NCBI GenBank assembly: GCA_026419785.1
Contig: JAODTK010004032.1
Coordinates: 106,950 to 170,949, forward strand
Direction of reading: 5' to 3'
Source of the DNA: Sclerodactyla briareus
Taxonomy: Eukaryota; Echinodermata; Holothuroidea; Dendrochirotida; Sclerodactylidae
DNA length: 64,000 nucleotides
Made by a program: the position numbers and the translations under genes. Positions 1-10,469 of the stretch are shown in pieces. Below the pieces are notes generated by a model. That model was not told the DNA's origin. It worked only from the letters and a program-made list of their open reading frames with translations, and made no database searches. Each line of letters opens with the position of its first letter. Position 1 is the stretch's first letter.

Positions 1-270
1 TACAACGACTGCGTGAGCTGTCAGTATTGGTAATGACAATCAATTGTGTTTCATTGTTTATGATTAAAGATTGGTGTAGGGTGACATTCGGCTTACAACC
101 AATACGGAGAAAACTTGTAAAAATCTGCGAATTGAACCCTCAAAGGCATTATTCACATTTTTGCTTGTGCAATTTGTAATTCGCATGGGATTGAAACATA
201 CAAATAGCGTCCTTGGTAGTCAACTGAAGCGTGGACATCCGAGATCCTGTTTTTCCAGATGTGTCCGGGG

Positions 271-296
271 AACTCCCCCCTCCCCCCCCCCCCCAG
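271..296. repeat. poly-C tract
   Basis: A run of C broken by a single T. It is one of many long C or G homopolymers in this window (others near 3,160, 7,567, 8,400, 10,648, 11,128 and 51,343). The surrounding 1-940 stretch holds several short open frames, including 545-955, but none has a motif I recognise. Part of it may be the decayed upstream half of the LINE that becomes readable from about 950. Confidence 0.8.
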
Positions 297-1840
297 AAAA
301 AATGGCGCGCTTATGTGCACTGGTAAACGCTAGTAAGGAGCACAAACTGTTAACCATAAGTCGGGGCAAGCGATAGACCGAGGTCTGACAAAATGTTCAA
401 ATTTTCCACCAATTACAAAATTTTGATCACAAAATGTCCCGGTTTGAAGCTGGGGATATGCAGCCCAAAACGCCTGGGAGAGATAATTTCCAGCCATCTG
501 GGGTGCTTGCGCAACAAAAAAAAATCTGACGCTCCGCGCAACCAATGGTTTGGGCGCTCCGCTTATATAGTCTCTACGGCCCCACTAAGAAATATCTCTG
601 CTTCCCTGTTTCCCCCAGTATGGAAAGTCCTTGGCGACGCCATAAATTTATGATAGAATACCCTCTAAATGGAATGGTCCCGTATGCCTTATGTTTGCGG
701 ATCCGCTGTCAGGTCAGAATTACAACAACCCCAGAATCGCTACTTACTGCCATAGGGAGTTCATCAATTTTGCGAAAAAATCACAAATACCTGGAGGTAG
801 CAAGTTGCATCTTAAGACGTGAAAATGCAAATCATTTATGGAACGAGAAGCGAATGTTTAGGATGTCATATGCATCAGACTGCATCAAATGCCACCTGAA
901 ATGCAAAAAGGTGTCTATAGTGGGGTTTCGGCCGCCTCTGAAAAGTGAGATCTAAATTTGCTAACTCTTATTGCTGGCCTCCATTCCGATTTGGCAGAGA
1001 TAACCCTCGCATCTAGGACATGTGAAAATTCGAAACAACAAGACTTTTAAGGACCATATTGAAATTATTTTACCCGCTATCACAAAACTCATTAATTTGT
1101 CCCTGGCATCTGGGGCTCTCCTGATTTGTGGAAACAGACTATTGTATTGCCGATAATTAAAAAAAAAAAGCGGGTGTTCCTCCAAGTTTGGACAATTTTC
1201 GGCCAGTTAGTAATTTACCGTTCGTGTCGAAAATTGCGGGGAAGATTGTTGTTAAACAGTTACATGAGTATATGACTGTGAATTCCCAGTTACCTGATTA
1301 TCAGTCTGCTAAAAGACGGGTTATTGCACAGAGACGGCCCTTGCTAAGGTTTATAATGATATAGTGTGTGGTATTGACGGGGTGATGATGACATTAATGG
1401 TCCCTCATTGACCTTAGTGCCGCCTTTGATACCGTAGACCATGAAAATTCTTTTAAATGTGTTGTCTAGTAAGTTTGGTGTAAAGGGTACAGCGCTTCAA
1501 TGGTCCGGTCCTATTTGGGTGGCAGATGTGCGAAGGTGGTATTATAACTCATATTCCCAAGTAACTTAAGTACGCTGTACCACAAGGTTCATGTGTTGGT
1601 CCCGTTTTATATACCATCTAGGCCAGTACTCTCTCCACAGTTCTCCAGAGGCACTTACCGTGCCGAGGTGCATGGGATATGCTGATGAACCACACGCCCT
1701 CATCTATCTTTTAGTTCTAGTAATCCTTATACTCAGCTCGAGGCAGTCACCGCTATGGAGACGTGTATTAGTGAGGTGAAGAAGACATGATGGTTAAGAA
1801 TAAATTGAAAATGAACGATATAAAAACTGAATATGTGTTC

Positions 1841-1930
1841 GGATCAAATCACATGTTGAATAATCTTTCATTCAATAATTTTCTCGGATCAAAATACCTG
1901 TTGAATAATCTTTCATTCAATGATGTTTCT
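1841..1930 (+). repeat. 45-bp tandem duplication inside the LINE RT
   Basis: Two near-identical 45-base units, 1,841-1,885 and 1,886-1,930, both begin GGATCAAA. They encode the block GS(N/K)..LNNLSFN twice. The unit is a multiple of three, so the frame is kept. Related LINEs carry this block once, so this is a local duplication in this copy or in its close lineage. Confidence 0.8.
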
Positions 1931-2610
1931 AATATTGGTGTCACAGACATTGAACTTAGTCAGAAAGTCAATTACCTTGGTGTTACTTTCGATGATAAGC
2001 TTAAGTTTAATTCACAAATTAGTAAAAAATGTCAGGCTGCATTTTACCACCTGTATAATATTCGTAAGCTTTCGAAAGTATCTAACTGTTCAAACTTGCC
2101 AAACACTACTGCGATCTCTTGTAATCAGTCATTTTAATTATGCAATTTTTTTATATCGTGGCCTACCTACCTGTGTTGGTTTTGTTTTGTAGACCAGCCA
2201 CGAGTGTTCATGTGACACCCCTTATTACGGGAGGCGCACATGGCTCCCCCTGTAACTTGCCGTCGATTTTAAAATTTATTGCTTGTTTTTAACTCGTTAT
2301 ATGGCACTGGTCCACTTAAATGATTTATTCATGACTAGGATAAGTACCTACAGGACACGTTCTGTTGACAACGGAGATCTGGCTGTCCCCTGTGTGAGAA
2401 CAGAAATTTGGCGAGCGTGCTCTCAGTTACATCGGGCCTCGACTGTGGAACGAGCTTCCTGTAGAAATTAAAACTAGCCAGGATGTCGCTTGTTCAAGAA
2501 AAGTGTAGACTTCTTTTTTCGATCAATATTTTTCTGTATAGTCTTGGCAAGTGCTCTTATTTGTATAATAGTATTTTAAGCTTTATAATTCTGTAAATTG
2601 TGTTTTGTGC

Positions 2611-2682
2611 AGCGCCATCGATTACTTTTTTACTATTGGCGCTATACAAGTAGTCGTAACATAATAATAATAATAAATAAGG
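2611..2682 (+). other. LINE 3' end: inverted repeat plus ATA tail
   Basis: AGCGCCA at 2,611-2,617 and TGGCGCT at 2,637-2,643 are perfect reverse complements with a 19-base loop. ATACAAG and an ATA-rich tail follow. In L2-group LINEs a 3' hairpin is recognised by the RT for target-primed reverse transcription; the same role here is inference. The arrangement recurs at other LINE ends in this window. Confidence 0.65.
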
Positions 2683-2689
2683 TTCGGCA

Positions 2690-4200
2690 CTGGCATGCTG
2701 TCATGCTGTGTTCCAGAGCTTGCGGCGACTCATCCGGCCACTACCCTACAACTTCAAATACCAAAAGTGCTAACTTAAAAAGGCCATCGGAATGCACTAT
2801 AAATAGCATGTGGGTATATAGAGTACGTTCATATGCGTTGGTGTTTACTTGTGTATCGTCTCGAGCTTTGATTCCGAGTCGCCTCTTCCGTGCATTAGGG
2901 TGGATAGGGTGTCCCAGTCCCTCCCCCAAAACAGTTCTCCAATGAGATGGGCCCTCATCAACTCTCTTCACTGAACTCCATATCTGGGACTTCCTCGTTC
3001 TCGGGGGGATTGATACATTCTCACAAAGTTTACAAACCTCTTAAAATGAAACGGGGAGCCCCCAAATGACAAAGAAGAGAATGCCAAAAATGCACCTCTC
3101 GTTGTAGTGGGTGGGGTGAGTTGGAACAATTATCTAGCCAGTTGGATTTTTTTAATTCTTCACCCCCCCCCCCCTGTCCCCAATGATATGAGCCTCTAGC
3201 TCGTCCCGCCTGCATGCATTGTATCATTTTATTACGTACGGTTAACCAGTTTGTGCGCGACCCGGTCGAAACCAGCATCGAGCAAGAAATATCCACTCAA
3301 GAATCTGGTTTTCCGTTGGCCATAGTTATACAGAGGGTATGTTGTAGATTAGTTAAAGATCAGGAAACTTTGTGCGCAAAATGGGGGAGATGTTTTTGAT
3401 TTGGGTTTTTTTAAATAATCCAAAAGAGATAAAATGTCGCCCTTAATTGGCACTGACAAGAAGGTATCACGTGTCTTATTCCTTCGACAGGTTTTCCTGA
3501 GTTCACGTGTTAGGGTGTTTAGGCTTGCTATTTTGGCCAACATTTCGAAACACGGTACAGTCATAACGAGCTGTGTTTATGGCTAGATAGGCTAACGAAC
3601 ACGTATCAAAAAGACGGGCCACGAGTTCCAGAGTGGGATTTGTTTATTTCACAAACCTGTATTTTTAGTGAATATTACCCCGAACACTGCTAGATATCGG
3701 AATGAATGCGCTGAGGGATGTTCCTCGCATGCATTCAATTTCAGGCACCCACCTCTTGTATGCGACATTTCTACATGTCCTTTATTATAACGCATTTCTT
3801 GTTGAATATGGCGAACCCACCCCCCCCCCCCCCCCCCCACCCCCCCACCCCCCCCCCCCCCCTCCCATCCTGTTGAAATATCAAGATATTGCCAGGTGTT
3901 CAAGCGCGTTCAGGTACCCACTCCATGGAAGCACCTGCACGGAAGGCATGAAACCAGATCCATCCATCACTGCTTCCAACACCCGGCCCGGGAGCCAGGC
4001 CCAGCGACCGAGCAGCATGGCTTGACCCCCCCCCCCCCCACCTAATTGAGGTAGCCGTGGTAACTGACAGAACTTCATGCAGGTATGTGCAGAATAAGTT
4101 CCGTGGCCTTCTCCGGCTTCTGCCCGCTTCAACTCACTAGAACCATTAGGGTTATACGGGCTCTTGACAGAACATGGTGCGAGGAGACCGTGACTGAAGT
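2690..4200. other. no gene recognised; poly-C tracts
   Basis: Short open frames on both strands have no recognisable motif, and overlapping antisense frames are equally long. The long C/G-pure tract at 3,816-3,868 and smaller ones near 3,162-3,175 and 4,026-4,039 are the only clear structures. The proline or glycine runs they encode in open frames are artefacts of the tracts. Confidence 0.6.
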
Positions 4201-4213
4201 TTCCGGAAATTCA

Positions 4214-4325
4214 TGAAAATGTGTTTAAAATGGAGGTCTAGGGGTTAAATGATCGTTGGCGATATATCGACACCCGACCCGCCGGGGTTCACTCCTGGCT
4301 TGACACCGCGCGAGGTTATTATTCC
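4214..4325 (+). repeat. possible tRNA-derived SINE head
   Basis: GGTCTAGGGGTTAAATGATC (from about 4,232) resembles a polymerase III A box as found in tRNA-like SINE heads. About 50 bases downstream GGGGTTCACTCCTGGC resembles a B box (consensus GGTTCRANTCC). The spacing fits an internal promoter. I see no clean cloverleaf and cannot place a 3' end, so this is a candidate only. Confidence 0.35.
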
Positions 4326-4394
4326 ACCCATGCATGCCAACATATAGCAAAAGTTGGCGAGGGGAAACGGTGAACGGTGCTATTCAACTCTTAG

Positions 4395-4665
4395 TGACAT
4401 CAGTAGATAATTATATTTGTCACGATTTCTTTCACGGTCAGTTTTGCAGAGGAGTAAGCCTCCAGGTGGGAGGCGACTGGAGGTAATCTTGCTTCGTGGC
4501 AAGCGCTGCAGATTGGACATTGTGAATATTTCTTCTCGCAGAGAGTGGTCAATGAATGGAATTGTCTTCCCGAAAAGTTGTTCTCTTAAGAGTGTGAATG
4601 CGTTCAAGAACAGTCTTGATTTCTTTTCAGGAATCACGGGCGGACTTATTCAGTGGTTGGTTCAT
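4395..4665 (+). mobile_element. LINE RT C-terminal fragment
   Basis: The forward frames contain GRRLEVILLRGKRCRLDI and then, after a frame change, EYFFSQRVVNEWNCLPEKL and VNAFKNSLDFF. The order [CRLDI..FFSQRVV..WN.LP......VN.FK..LD] is the classic end of the RT ORF in CR1/L2/Jockey-group LINEs. Only the last 80 or so residues remain and the rest of the element is absent. No tail motif is evident; an A-rich stretch at about 4,790-4,865 lies beyond. Confidence 0.65.
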
Positions 4666-5034
4666 TTTGCTTCCTGGGATGTTGGCTAGGGGCGTTTATG
4701 GATCTGTCCTTCCGACCCTTTTCACTAAAACTAAATAAACTACGATGAGGGAAACACACCCATTGCCCCCAGTAATGTGGTCAAATTTGCCGAACAAATA
4801 GGCAAGAAATTGACGAAAAAAAACGAACGAAAAAATAGACCCCCCCCCAGAAAAAAAAAAAATCCGCCAATAGGTGTTAAGTCACCTAACCAAGTCCGTT
4901 CAAACAATTCGACATCAGGACCTACATAAGAGCGCTAACATTCGCTAATGTATAATCCACCTGATGGTCCAAACATTTCTGTTATATATAGCTATAACAG
5001 TCTGGAATGCTACAATGACCACGAAGCTAGCCAG

Positions 5035-5160
5035 TTAAGCCGCGTTCATGCACGCGGGCATCGCGCGGGGGCTTCTAAAATCGCTCATAGTTATTTTCAA
5101 TGGGCCGTTTCCATGCACGCGGGCGGGCGGGGGGCGGGCGTTTTCTCGAACCGGTTCGTA
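5035..5160 (+). repeat. GC-rich module, forward copies
   Basis: The phrase TCATGCACGCGGGC at about 5,047 recurs as TCCATGCACGCGGGCGGGCG at about 5,109, followed by a GGGCGGGCG run and TTTTCTCGA. The same phrase appears in reverse complement at 5,748-5,845. The 174-codon open frame across 4,948-5,472 is mostly generated by this GC-rich block and I do not call it a gene. Confidence 0.6.
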
Positions 5161-5589
5161 GCGATTTTTTCCGCCCCACGACCGCGTGTCCGCGTGGTAT
5201 TTCGCAATCAATTCCCGAGGATATCCTGCAATCTTACGGCCTTGAAGCCGGTTAGTGGAGAGATATGGAGGAGTAGAGGGACCAATTTTATGTTCAAAAT
5301 AAGGTGCCAAACAACATTCATAACGTTTTCAAACACTAGGGATGAGATTTATACCGAATTGTGTCTATATTCACACGGCAAGACACCTATTCGAAAAAAT
5401 AATTACATGTTTAAACTGATGGTATGTCAAGTATTTGCTAATTCAATCTCCAAACACAGTGTCCAATTGTGAAGGTTTAATGGTGGGCCGTACGTAATCG
5501 TGACATCAGAACAATGGTTTTTCAGAAAATAAACACCGGTGTTTAGGTTAAAACACTAGTATGCGTCCGGTGTTGGATAAATAATAATC

Positions 5590-5600
5590 ATAAGATGATG

Positions 5601-5687
<87 letters not shown>

Positions 5688-5735
5688 GTAGGCTACATCG
5701 GTTCGGTATATAGCGCCATATACACACTAAACGTG
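5590..5735 (-). mobile_element. 3' end of a minus-strand retroelement with (TTA)n tail
   Basis: Read on the minus strand, ATGGCGCTATATACC (about 5,706-5,720) is followed by a transition of about 20 bases and then a long, nearly pure ATT/TTA array (plus-strand TAA array, about 5,597-5,690). GGCGCTATA before a trinucleotide tail is the same ending as the LINEs at 2.6 and 63.3 kb. The left arm of the hairpin and any coding body are missing, so this may be a SINE or a 5'-truncated LINE. Confidence 0.5.
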
Positions 5736-5747
5736 AGAAGAGGTGCG

Positions 5748-5846
5748 TGACTCGAGAAAACGCCCGCCCGCCCGCCCGCGTGCAAGGAAACGCGTCTTTC
5801 CAAACGCCCGCCCGCCCGCCCGCCCGCCCGCGTGCATGGAAATCGA
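5748..5846 (-). repeat. GC-rich module, inverted copies
   Basis: Two successive CGCCCGCCCG runs each end in CGCGTGCA(A/T)GGAAA, the reverse complement of the module at 5,035-5,160. TCGAGAAAACGCCCG mirrors the CGGGCGTTTTCTCGA of the forward copy. Convergent copies about 600 bp apart could fold back or mark subterminal repeats of a non-autonomous element. Confidence 0.6.
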
Positions 5847-5884
5847 ATAACCTAAAAAAAATCGGACTGCCAGGCGACAATAAC

Positions 5885-6600
5885 CTACTGGGGGAAGTTC
5901 ATCTGCTTGTTATAGGAAAGGGTTATTTCTAATATTTACAAATGGCGCCAGACATCTCTCATCGCTGAACCCATTTGGGGTAGTTCATCTGCCCCTTATA
6001 GGACTGTCATTTTACAACTGACTGCTAGAAATCTCCTATCACGAATCCATTGGGGGTAGTTCATTTGCCCCTTAAAAAAACTTGTCATTTTTATTACTCA
6101 CAAATAACAGCATACATCTCCTATCACGGATCTATTAGGGGTAGTTCATTTGCCCTTATAGGACTTGTCATTTCTATTATATTTAAACCAAATGACCGCC
6201 CAGACATCTATTCACGGCCTATTAGGGGTAGTTCATCTGCCCATAAAAGGACTTGTCAATTTACAACTGACTGCTAGAAATCTCCTATCACGAATCCATT
6301 GGGGGTAGTTCATTTGCCCTTATAGGACTTGTCAATTTTTTATTCGACAGCCAGATAATCTCCTATCACGGATCTATTAGGGGTAGTTCGTTTAACCCTT
6401 ATAGGACTTGTCAATTTTATAATCGACAGCCAAACCTCTCTTATCACGGATCTATATGGGATAGTTCACATTTGCCCTTATAGGACTCGTCATTTCTTTA
6501 TATTCCAAATGACAACCAGACCATCTCCTATCCACGACTAATGGGGGTAGTTTATATCTGCCTCTGTATAGGACTTTTAATTTTTTTGTTTGCATATCCA
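5885..6600. repeat. minisatellite, about nine units of 75-87 bp
   Basis: The landmark GGGGTAGTTCAT (with small changes) occurs at about 5,890, 5,977, 6,052, 6,137, 6,224, 6,301, 6,378, 6,458 and 6,542. Each unit also carries TGCCC, TTATAGGACTTGTCA and CTCCTATCACG(A/G)AT. Spacing varies from 75 to 87 bases, mainly in an AT-rich variable segment. Units starting near 6,052 and 6,301 share a nearly identical leading part (ACAACTGACTGCTAGAAAT), which hints at a higher-order repeat. No coding capacity is apparent. Confidence 0.85.
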
Positions 6601-7334
6601 ACCATGAAAACAATTGCAATTTTAACGATGATATCGGAAAGTTCAGTGCATGTAATTAGCTTTATTGATTTGACTTAATAAATGTCCATATTTTGTTGGA
6701 CATTCCAATGTTCACACTATACCATATTCCACTTCATGTCTGTATGACTAAAGATCAATTGTGGTCACTTGTGTTTCATTCTCTATATTACAATATGACG
6801 GGTCTAAATTCTCCAGTTTTAACAATGATTTGCAAACTCGCATTAGAAACAACTTTTGTCGTACCAAAATGACACATCTCTAGTTGCTTTCTCATAATAT
6901 TTTATTCGAGTAACAAGTCACTGTTTACGTTACCATTTTGATATTACCAGCATGAAAGATGTTCCAAATCGTACTGAGTACTATTCCGATTATCACTTAT
7001 TGGTCCGTAATCTATATTGTAGTATAATTGGAGATAACTGCTTTGTTCTTGGGCGTTTTTCGCAATTCCACGTTTGCATCCTCACCTTACGAGTTAAAAC
7101 CATCATGCTTGCCATGCACTCTTTGCTTGGCATACGAATGAGAAAAAACGACATTCTGTGTATGGAAATATGGTTCGTCTCGGTACAAAACTCATTTTGT
7201 CGTTCATGATTTTTTTTTTCAAATACACGAAACACTGTTTAACGTTTTTAAAGAGTGGTGACTGTTTCGAAAATAAGCCGTAATGATAGCACTGTGGGGG
7301 AAAATTTTTCGCTTCCATGTCCCTCTCTTTCTAA

Positions 7335-7366
<32 letters not shown>

Positions 7367-8300
7367 CCATTTCTCCAAAAGTATGCACCCCATTGAGTTC
7401 AAATTGTTGTATTTGAAAAAAGGAAAGTACCGAGCTTAATTTGGTGCATGAATTGTCATGGGATGAGATGTGTCTTTTTGGCCAGGTCAGTATAAGTCAA
7501 GGTCAAGTTCAAAGAAATTCTTCGCTTTTAGTGAGAATTTTTTATCCTTCCAGAGGATCCAAATTCCCCCCCCCCCCCCCCCCCATAATCATCATATTTC
7601 TCCTGAAATTACTCCTCACAGGTCTGCTACTGAATAGACACTCTCGGGAGTATGTCTCGAGCAGTTCTGGGAAAATAAACAAAATCCGTCAAAATCCCAA
7701 TTTCCACCCCAAAATCCCCCGAAATTATGGATTGTTTTTGGTTTTTTGGGTCATGAAAGTCAGAAGTCCACAACCTTTCAACCTATCTGGGCGAGTTTTA
7801 CTGCTATATGATTTTTACTGCTATATTGGGAAAATAGAGGGAGCTATCAGTTTTATCATTTCTCTCAGACGCATTTCTGGCATACTTGGGGGAATCCCTA
7901 CATCACCACATGGGCCAGCGTTAATGTCAGGAATCGCGTAAGAATTATGCAATTTACCCGACTTCTGATTTCGTTGGAATGACTTGTACCATACTTGCCC
8001 TTTACATTTCCGCATATACCATAGACCCGTAGCCCGTTGTACCATGGAGGGTGAAGGGGTCACTCGACGATCGAGCAGAGCGCAGAGCGCCCGAGAGAAT
8101 TTTCGATTTGTCAACCCCCCTCCCCCAGTCCAATTCAATATCCATTATGGTATGTCACTATGAATGATATGTCATGCAATTTTCCCTACAAATATGTTTT
8201 AACAACGATTTGCCATCTATCCATAGTGAATTCTTACTGGAAAATGATTACTGTAAATCATGGAATGACTTCCAAATGACATTAAACGCCGCGTAGTCGT
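6600..8300. other. no gene recognised; AT-rich with poly-T and poly-C
   Basis: A poly-T tract lies at about 7,338-7,366 and a poly-C tract at about 7,566-7,584. Overlapping sense and antisense open frames (for example 7,441-7,941 and 7,821-8,138) have no motif I recognise and contain low-complexity runs. Confidence 0.55.
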
Positions 8301-9639
8301 TCCGTGTCTTCGAGACAGTTCTCAATTATTACCTTACTTCCGTATATTATATCAATAATTCTCGTGTTGTCGAACCACCCAGAACTCCCACACTCCCTCC
8401 CCCCCCTCCTCCTCCTCCCCCCCCCCCCCCCAGGAAACGGCACCCATGGCGTGAACAGGGAATGCTACTCTGAAAGGAGAGGCAACTCTTCAATTTAACG
8501 ACCTTGTGCCTGGCCCTCTATCCCTATCGGCTTTACCTAACCCTTGGCAGCGAGCGGCCGGAGATGGGCTCCCTGGGAGTCTCAGTGAGCCCTTTGAAGA
8601 CGCTCCACTTGCCAACACGTCAGGCCGCCCTCTACTCTACGAAAGTGAAGAGACTGAAGTACGAAAACAAATTAGTTCGAGGGAAATCAAGATGAGACGC
8701 AGTATTCAAACAATGATAAACAAAGAGAGTGTATCACTGAAGTCAGCTGATGAAGAGCATATGGCCACCATACTTCAAGAGACTGAAAAAGATATGGATG
8801 ATGCATTCCCAGAGGGGAGTCCATGCCGCCTAACCGTGCAAAACAGAAGAAGAGCCTCCAGGCAAGGTCAAGCAAAGGGAGGAGGTGGCATCCTGAAATT
8901 ATCAAATTTGCCATTGCCAAGTCATCAGCAGCCTATGAAGTTTTGAGGAATACTGGTTATGTCATTCTTCCCCATCCACGCACACTCTTTAGTTACACAC
9001 ATTTCACCCGTCCTTCCTCTGGAATCAATTCCATAAATTCCTAAAAAGTGTACGAGGACTGGAATATTGCTGGAATGGTATGTTGCAACAGCGATTTATG
9101 GAGTTGATCTTCTCGTAGAAGAAATGAAGATAAAGTCTGGACTTGTGTTCTCGAAAAGTAGTGGCAAACTAGTTGGATTTCTTAGCCTGGGAACTGTTGC
9201 TGAGGATAGATGGAAGAAGAAATTTGAATTGCGATGCACTGAAGGATCTACCCAGTCGCCCGCACTAGCTTCACATGTCCTACGGTTCATGGCCAGGGGT
9301 CTGACAAGCAGTCTGAAGTTACCAGCTGTCTATTTCTTCACCAACACTGCGACTGGTAATGAGATATATGAAATGGCCATGAAATGCATCAAGAGTCAAG
9401 ACTTTGAAGATACTTGGACTGTCAGTAATCTGCATAGCTTCTGATGGTGCTAGTAGCAACAAGAAGTTTTATGAAATTCTGCAATTGCTTCTGCAACTTT
9501 CCACCCACGATACAAATGCCGAAATGTCTTTGACGATGGACTTGAACTGTACTTCATTTGCGATGTCCCACATCTGCTGGAGACAATCAGGAACAACTCC
9601 GATAATTCAAGTTGGAACCAGAAGACAAGGAATCTTGTA

Positions 9640-9645
9640 GTAAGT
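9640..9645 (+). other. splice donor of the P-like transposase
   Basis: GTAAGT falls directly after the block ending SSWNQKTRNLV, where homology to the family also stops, leaving a phase-0 exon end at 9,639. It matches the metazoan donor consensus. Confidence 0.55.
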
Positions 9646-10257
9646 ATAAACATAGAATGCATCAAATGGTCCTCATTTTACAGTTACTGAAATCCGTGGG
9701 TTAGCTCGCAAAATGTTTATTTTGAAGGAAGTGAAGGGTCCACCACCCTGTTAGACCATAACTGCAAAGGTTTGCAAAAGTCTGATGTGTACATGTAGCA
9801 CAACACATTATGTGATGGCCGCCTCCTGATTTTTATTAGGAGAATGCTGCAGGAGCAATTGATACGGCTATTCAGGCTTATAACGCGGTAACCGAAGAAT
9901 AGGTTCAAGCTGTCCATGTAGAAAATAATGATAAGAGAATTTTTTTCTCACCTTTCACTTACTTGGTGACAGTACAGGAGGTGTGGTTCAGCAATTCCAA
10001 ATGCATTCAGAGATATGATTGTTGTCCAATTTGCCAAAAACATTCCTGTACACTGCCTGTTGTTTGTGGAGACCAGGATACCTGTAACTTGTCAGGGGAG
10101 CCACTGAAACCAGTTAGGGAGGAACCAAAATGAACCCCAATGCAGAGACTGGGACCCATTGGAAGAGGCTACAACCGCCCTTGTTAGTCACAGTGAATAG
10201 GGTGGAGTAAAAAAAAAAGACACCCAAGATGAGCATGACACCTCTATTTGTCTCCAG

Positions 10258-10290
10258 GGTTGAGGATGAAAGTTAATCTAGCTGCAGCAG
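10258..10290 (+). other. candidate 33-nt exon of the P-like transposase
   Basis: An acceptor-like pyrimidine stretch ends in AG at 10,256-10,257 and a GTGAGT donor starts at 10,291. The interval encodes LRMKVNLAAA in one frame, matching the family block (K/R)M(R/K)V.LAAQ. It could extend further left (KMSMTPLF is in frame up to a one-base shift), in which case the upstream AG is not used. Confidence 0.45.
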
Positions 10291-10362
10291 GTGAGTACCA
10301 GCTATACTGTAATACTTCTGACTATGCATGGCACAGTTTGATTATCTGGTAACAGGCAACAG

Positions 10363-10452
10363 TGCACTCGCTGGAGGCTGTTTTGAGCCGTATGGACACC
10401 AGCAGGCAGTACATTAAACTAGCCTTCAGAGAATATTCTACTGCCGCAAGTT
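10363..10452 (+). other. candidate next exon of the P-like transposase
   Basis: Joining the donor at 10,291 to the AG at 10,361-10,362 preserves phase and gives AVHSLEAVLSRMDTSRQYI. It continues the family order after the LAA block (usually LAAQVLS.SV). The frame closes at a TGA at about 10,453. No donor is evident at its end. Confidence 0.35.
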
Positions 10453-10469
10453 GACATTCACTTGAGCTT

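Larger units (their letters stand above)
950..2682 (+). mobile_element. CR1/L2-like non-LTR retrotransposon, RT domain to 3' tail, decayed
   Basis: The three forward frames together give the order of a LINE reverse transcriptase. First comes the block with LPAITKLINLSLASGA (about 1,065-1,120), then TALAKVYNDI (about 1,335), ILLNVLSSKFGVKGTALQW (about 1,448-1,505), a PQGS-type segment near 1,580 and YADE (about 1,678). Next are KNKLKMND (1,800), VNYLGVTFDDKLKFNSQISKKCQAAFYHLYNIRKLSK (split over 1,965-2,085) and the thumb end SYIGPRLWNELPVEIK (about 2,423-2,470). YADE stands where families carry the catalytic YADD, so the active site is lost. At least four frame changes and several stops make it a pseudogene. 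No endonuclease domain is readable upstream. The 3' UTR ends with a short inverted repeat and an ATA/ATAA tail at about 2,660-2,682, the ending style of CR1/L2-group LINEs. Clade assignment is inference; the RT identity is firm. Confidence 0.85.
8500..10465 (+). pseudogene. P-element/THAP9-like transposase relic with introns
   Basis: The transposase of this family is a THAP-type DNA-binding protein with an RNase H-like core interrupted by a GTP-binding insertion; it cuts and pastes the transposon. Readable blocks in order are FPEGSP (8,806-8,823), KGRRWHPEIIKF, SSAAYEVLRNTGYVILPHPR and YTHF (8,870-9,005), then, after a stop, VEEMKIKSGLVFSKSSGKLV (9,117-9,175), ASHVLRFMARG (9,270-9,300), SDGASSNKKFYE (9,437-9,475) and LYFICDVPHLLETIRNN (9,548-9,600). 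Family members usually have DEMKI; here the first acidic residue is E. The DGAS aspartate is kept. At least three frame changes occur, and no THAP zinc finger or transposon ends are seen. A donor GTAAGT at 9,640 and further exon-like blocks to about 10,460 preserve gene structure. It could be a dead transposon or a decayed THAP9-like host gene. Confidence 0.8.

Noticed and set aside
3702..4025. proline-rich 107-codon frame
   Set aside because: Generated by the poly-C tract at 3,816-3,868; antisense glycine frame equally long.
4948..5472. 174-codon open frame, the longest in the window
   Set aside because: It crosses the GC-rich repeat module, has no domain, and its antisense strand is also open over 91 codons. 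Frame length is explained by composition.
5885..6600. CRISPR-like array
   Set aside because: Periodic, but units are wholly repeated with drifting AT segments and not constant repeats with unique spacers, and the context is eukaryotic. It is a minisatellite.
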